A stretch of 64,000 nt of DNA from JAEUQQ01 sp963697285 (GTDB lineage: Bacteria; Acidobacteriota; Vicinamibacteria; Vicinamibacterales; JAFNAJ01). This document shows positions 62,369 through 64,000 of this stretch, piece by piece (the first letter of the stretch is position 1; each line of letters begins with the position of its first letter). The notes below the pieces were generated by a model. The model worked only from the letters and a program-made list of their open reading frames with translations, made no database searches and was not told the origin of the DNA. A program made the position numbers and the translations under genes. The DNA lies in the NCBI GenBank assembly GCA_963697285.1, contig CAVONI010000001.1, positions 124,001 through 188,000 of the forward strand, written 5' to 3'.

Positions 62369-63538
62369 ATGAAGAACGTGTTGGCGGTCGTTGTGATTCT
62401 CACGAGTGCGCTGGGGCAGCCGGGGGCGAGGGGAGTCGTCGCTCAGCAGGGGACGGCGACCCCGTCCTACGAGGCGCGCCGCAGCGGCGACGTCGTGCAA
62501 CTGGAAGACACGAAGCACCAGGTCGTCGTCTCGATCCTCACGTCTGTGGGCAACATCGCGTACGGCATGACCGTGAAGGGCCACGACATCCTGCGGTTCC
62601 CCTTTGCGACGGTTGACGAGTTCAGGGCCCGGCCGACGGGCCTGCATGGCATCCCGCTGCTGGCGCCGTGGGCGAACCGGCTCGACGAGCAGGCCTTCTA
62701 CGCCAACGGGAAGCGGTATCCGTTCGACATGCAGCTCGGGAACGTGAACGGCGCCACGCCGATCCACGGGTTCGTGAGCCGGACCGACCGGTGGGAGGTT
62801 GTCGAAGTGCGCCACGACGGGACGGCGGCATGGGTTACGAGCCGGCTCGAGGTCTTCAGGCAGCCGGCGTGGATGAAGCAGTGGCCGTTTGCCCACACGA
62901 TCGAGATGACCTACCGCCTGGCCGACGGCGAACTCGAGGTGCGCACGAAGGTCACCAACCACGCGAGCGAGCCGATGCCGGTGTCGATCGGCTTTCACCC
63001 GTACTTCCAGTTGACCGACTCCACGCGCGACGAGTGGACCATCACGGTGCCCGCCCGCACGCGCTGGCTGCTCTCGGCCCAGAAGCTGCCGACGGGCGCG
63101 ACGGAACCCACGGGCAGCTTCTTCACCGACTCCGCTGGCGCCCTGAAGGACTACAACCTCGACGATGTATTCAGCGACCTGGTGAGGGATGCGCGGGGTC
63201 GGGCGACTGCCACGCTGAAGGGCCGCGCCCAGCGGATCGACGTCACCGTCGGGCCCAACTACCGGTCCCTGGTGGTCTACTCGCCGAACCCGCTGAATAC
63301 CGGGCGCGGCAGCCAGATTCCTCCGCCGGATCCGAATCAGCCGGCGGCCCCCGCGCGTCCCGCCACGTCGGCGCCGCCCAACCCGCGCGCGACGCCGAAT
63401 TTCATCTGCTTCGAGCCCATGGCCGGAATCAGCAACGCCCTCAACCTGGCCCAGAAGGGCCTGTATCGCGAGCTGCAGTCGATCGCGCCCGGCGCATCGT
63501 GGCAAGAGAGCTTCTGGGTCAGACCCAGCGGCTTCTGA
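62369..63538 (+). CDS. exported aldose 1-epimerase-like protein
   Basis: 389-residue protein with signal peptide (LAVVVILTSALGQPGARG). The galactose-mutarotase fold is clear: LLAPWANRLDEQAFYANG, TPIHGFVSRTDRW (His), PVSIGFHPYFQLTD (catalytic His) and ICFEPMAGISNAL (catalytic Glu). A Pro-rich insertion of ~40 residues (QIPPPDPNQPAAPARPA) lies before the last strand. Aldose 1-epimerases interconvert sugar anomers; a secreted form fits carbohydrate use together with the esterase downstream. Confidence 0.88.
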   Translation: MKNVLAVVVILTSALGQPGARGVVAQQGTATPSYEARRSGDVVQLEDTKHQVVVSILTSVGNIAYGMTVKGHDILRFPFATVDEFRARPTGLHGIPLLAPWANRLDEQAFYANGKRYPFDMQLGNVNGATPIHGFVSRTDRWEVVEVRHDGTAAWVTSRLEVFRQPAWMKQWPFAHTIEMTYRLADGELEVRTKVTNHASEPMPVSIGFHPYFQLTDSTRDEWTITVPARTRWLLSAQKLPTGATEPTGSFFTDSAGALKDYNLDDVFSDLVRDARGRATATLKGRAQRIDVTVGPNYRSLVVYSPNPLNTGRGSQIPPPDPNQPAAPARPATSAPPNPRATPNFICFEPMAGISNALNLAQKGLYRELQSIAPGASWQESFWVRPSGF

Positions 63539-63777
63539 GGGGCATGCGCGTCGGGCCGACACGGGTCGAGTCGCGGTAGCCCGCACCATCACCTCGCGCG
63601 AGCTCGCGACTCACGCGGCAACGGGGCACGGCGCACACGCCGACGCCCGGGGCCCACTCGTGACGCCCATGTCCGGCTTGCGACAAATCGCTTGCACGTG
63701 CCCGAGGCGTGCGGCGCAGACTGGGCGGTCACAGCGCGCACGACCTGTCGGACCGAACTAATCGAGGAGGTTGATTC

Positions 63778-64000
63778 ATGACGTTGAGTCGAGTGAGTGG
63801 GATCGGAGCCATCGTCTTCGCGCTCCTCTGCACATCCGCGGCGTTTGCCCAGCCAGACCCGGCCGCGGCGAGCCGGCCTCCGGCGCCGAAACTGCTCTCG
63901 CCGGAGATTCATCCCGACAGGACCGTGACGTTCCGGTTCTACGCCCCGAAATCCCAGGAGGTCACGCTCAACGGGAGCTGGGACGGCGGCTCCGACATCA
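63778..64000 (+). CDS. secreted esterase with CBM48-like N-terminal domain (5' end only)
   Basis: The first 74 codons are seen. A signal peptide (GAIVFALLCTSAAFAQP) is followed by LLSPEIHPDRTVTFRFYAP and EVTLNGSWDGG. That is the N-terminal E-set/CBM48-like domain of enterochelin- and feruloyl-esterase-like enzymes. GAGGAGG precedes the ATG. The catalytic domain lies outside the window. Confidence 0.75.
   Translation, partial: MTLSRVSGIGAIVFALLCTSAAFAQPDPAAASRPPAPKLLSPEIHPDRTVTFRFYAPKSQEVTLNGSWDGGSDI

Overview
The window is GC-rich, densely packed bacterial DNA. Several traits point to Acidobacteriota, most likely the Vicinamibacteria (Luteitalea-like) branch: a TonB-dependent receptor with an N-terminal carboxypeptidase-regulatory domain, DUF5916 and DUF5719-type secreted proteins, many periplasmic enzymes with Tat-type (RR) leaders, and a CadC-like winged-helix/TPR regulator. 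The taxonomic assignment is inference. No rRNA, tRNA, CRISPR array, transposase or phage integrase was seen.

Layout. (1) 1-12995, minus strand: most of an extracellular contractile injection system (eCIS). In transcription order it holds sheath, tube, zinc-knuckle protein, proline-rich protein, Pvc16-like cap, AAA+ ATPase, a small protein, an eCIS_core (DUF4157) protein with a candidate clan-CD protease region, CIS tube initiator, LysM protein, hub, spike, PAAR tip, gp25 and a truncated baseplate-wedge gene. The left edge cuts the operon, so tape measure and fibres are probably outside. (2) 13225-18723: a cytochrome b / molybdopterin oxidoreductase pair, a SnoaL-like protein, two membrane proteins and an M20 peptidase. 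(3) 18737-26486: a patchwork with a PIN toxin-antitoxin pair, a DUF6036-like nucleotidyltransferase behind a hairpin-rich leader, a RapA/SNF2-type helicase, a split secreted M15-like/DUF5719 protein, and two decayed copies of pieces of the nucleotidyltransferase and helicase genes. (4) 26569-30071: a Tat-exported aldo/keto reductase and two paralogous metallo-beta-lactamase-fold proteins. (5) 30118-35826: a two-gene TIR + membrane-anchored nSTAND NTPase unit, a strong candidate anti-phage or conflict system.

(6) 35864-53980: a catabolic/uptake region with a LigJ-type 4-oxalomesaconate hydratase, a second amidohydrolase, an HpcH/HpaI aldolase, two 4,5-dihydroxyphthalate-decarboxylase-like proteins, an NMT1/SsuA-type ABC importer, an MmgE/PrpD protein, two related alpha/beta hydrolases around a TonB-dependent receptor, and a broken dienelactone hydrolase. 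Together they suggest uptake and degradation of a carboxylated aromatic compound or its ester, although no ring-cleavage dioxygenase is present. A CadC-like regulator sits in the middle, and three promoter regions carry the same helically phased TTGACC/TTTACC repeats. (7) 54309-59105: a five-gene iron-sulfur redox cassette (DUF6599, DUF362, NapH-like, NapG-like, ferredoxin-fused aldo/keto reductase). (8) 59360-64000: a DUF5916 outer-membrane-type protein, a second VapBC pair whose toxin is frameshifted, an aldose-1-epimerase-like protein and the start of a secreted esterase.

Five otherwise well-conserved genes (spike, CIS tube initiator, M15/DUF5719 protein, dienelactone hydrolase, second VapC) are each broken by one single-base indel. 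This suggests base-calling or assembly errors, but real decay cannot be excluded.
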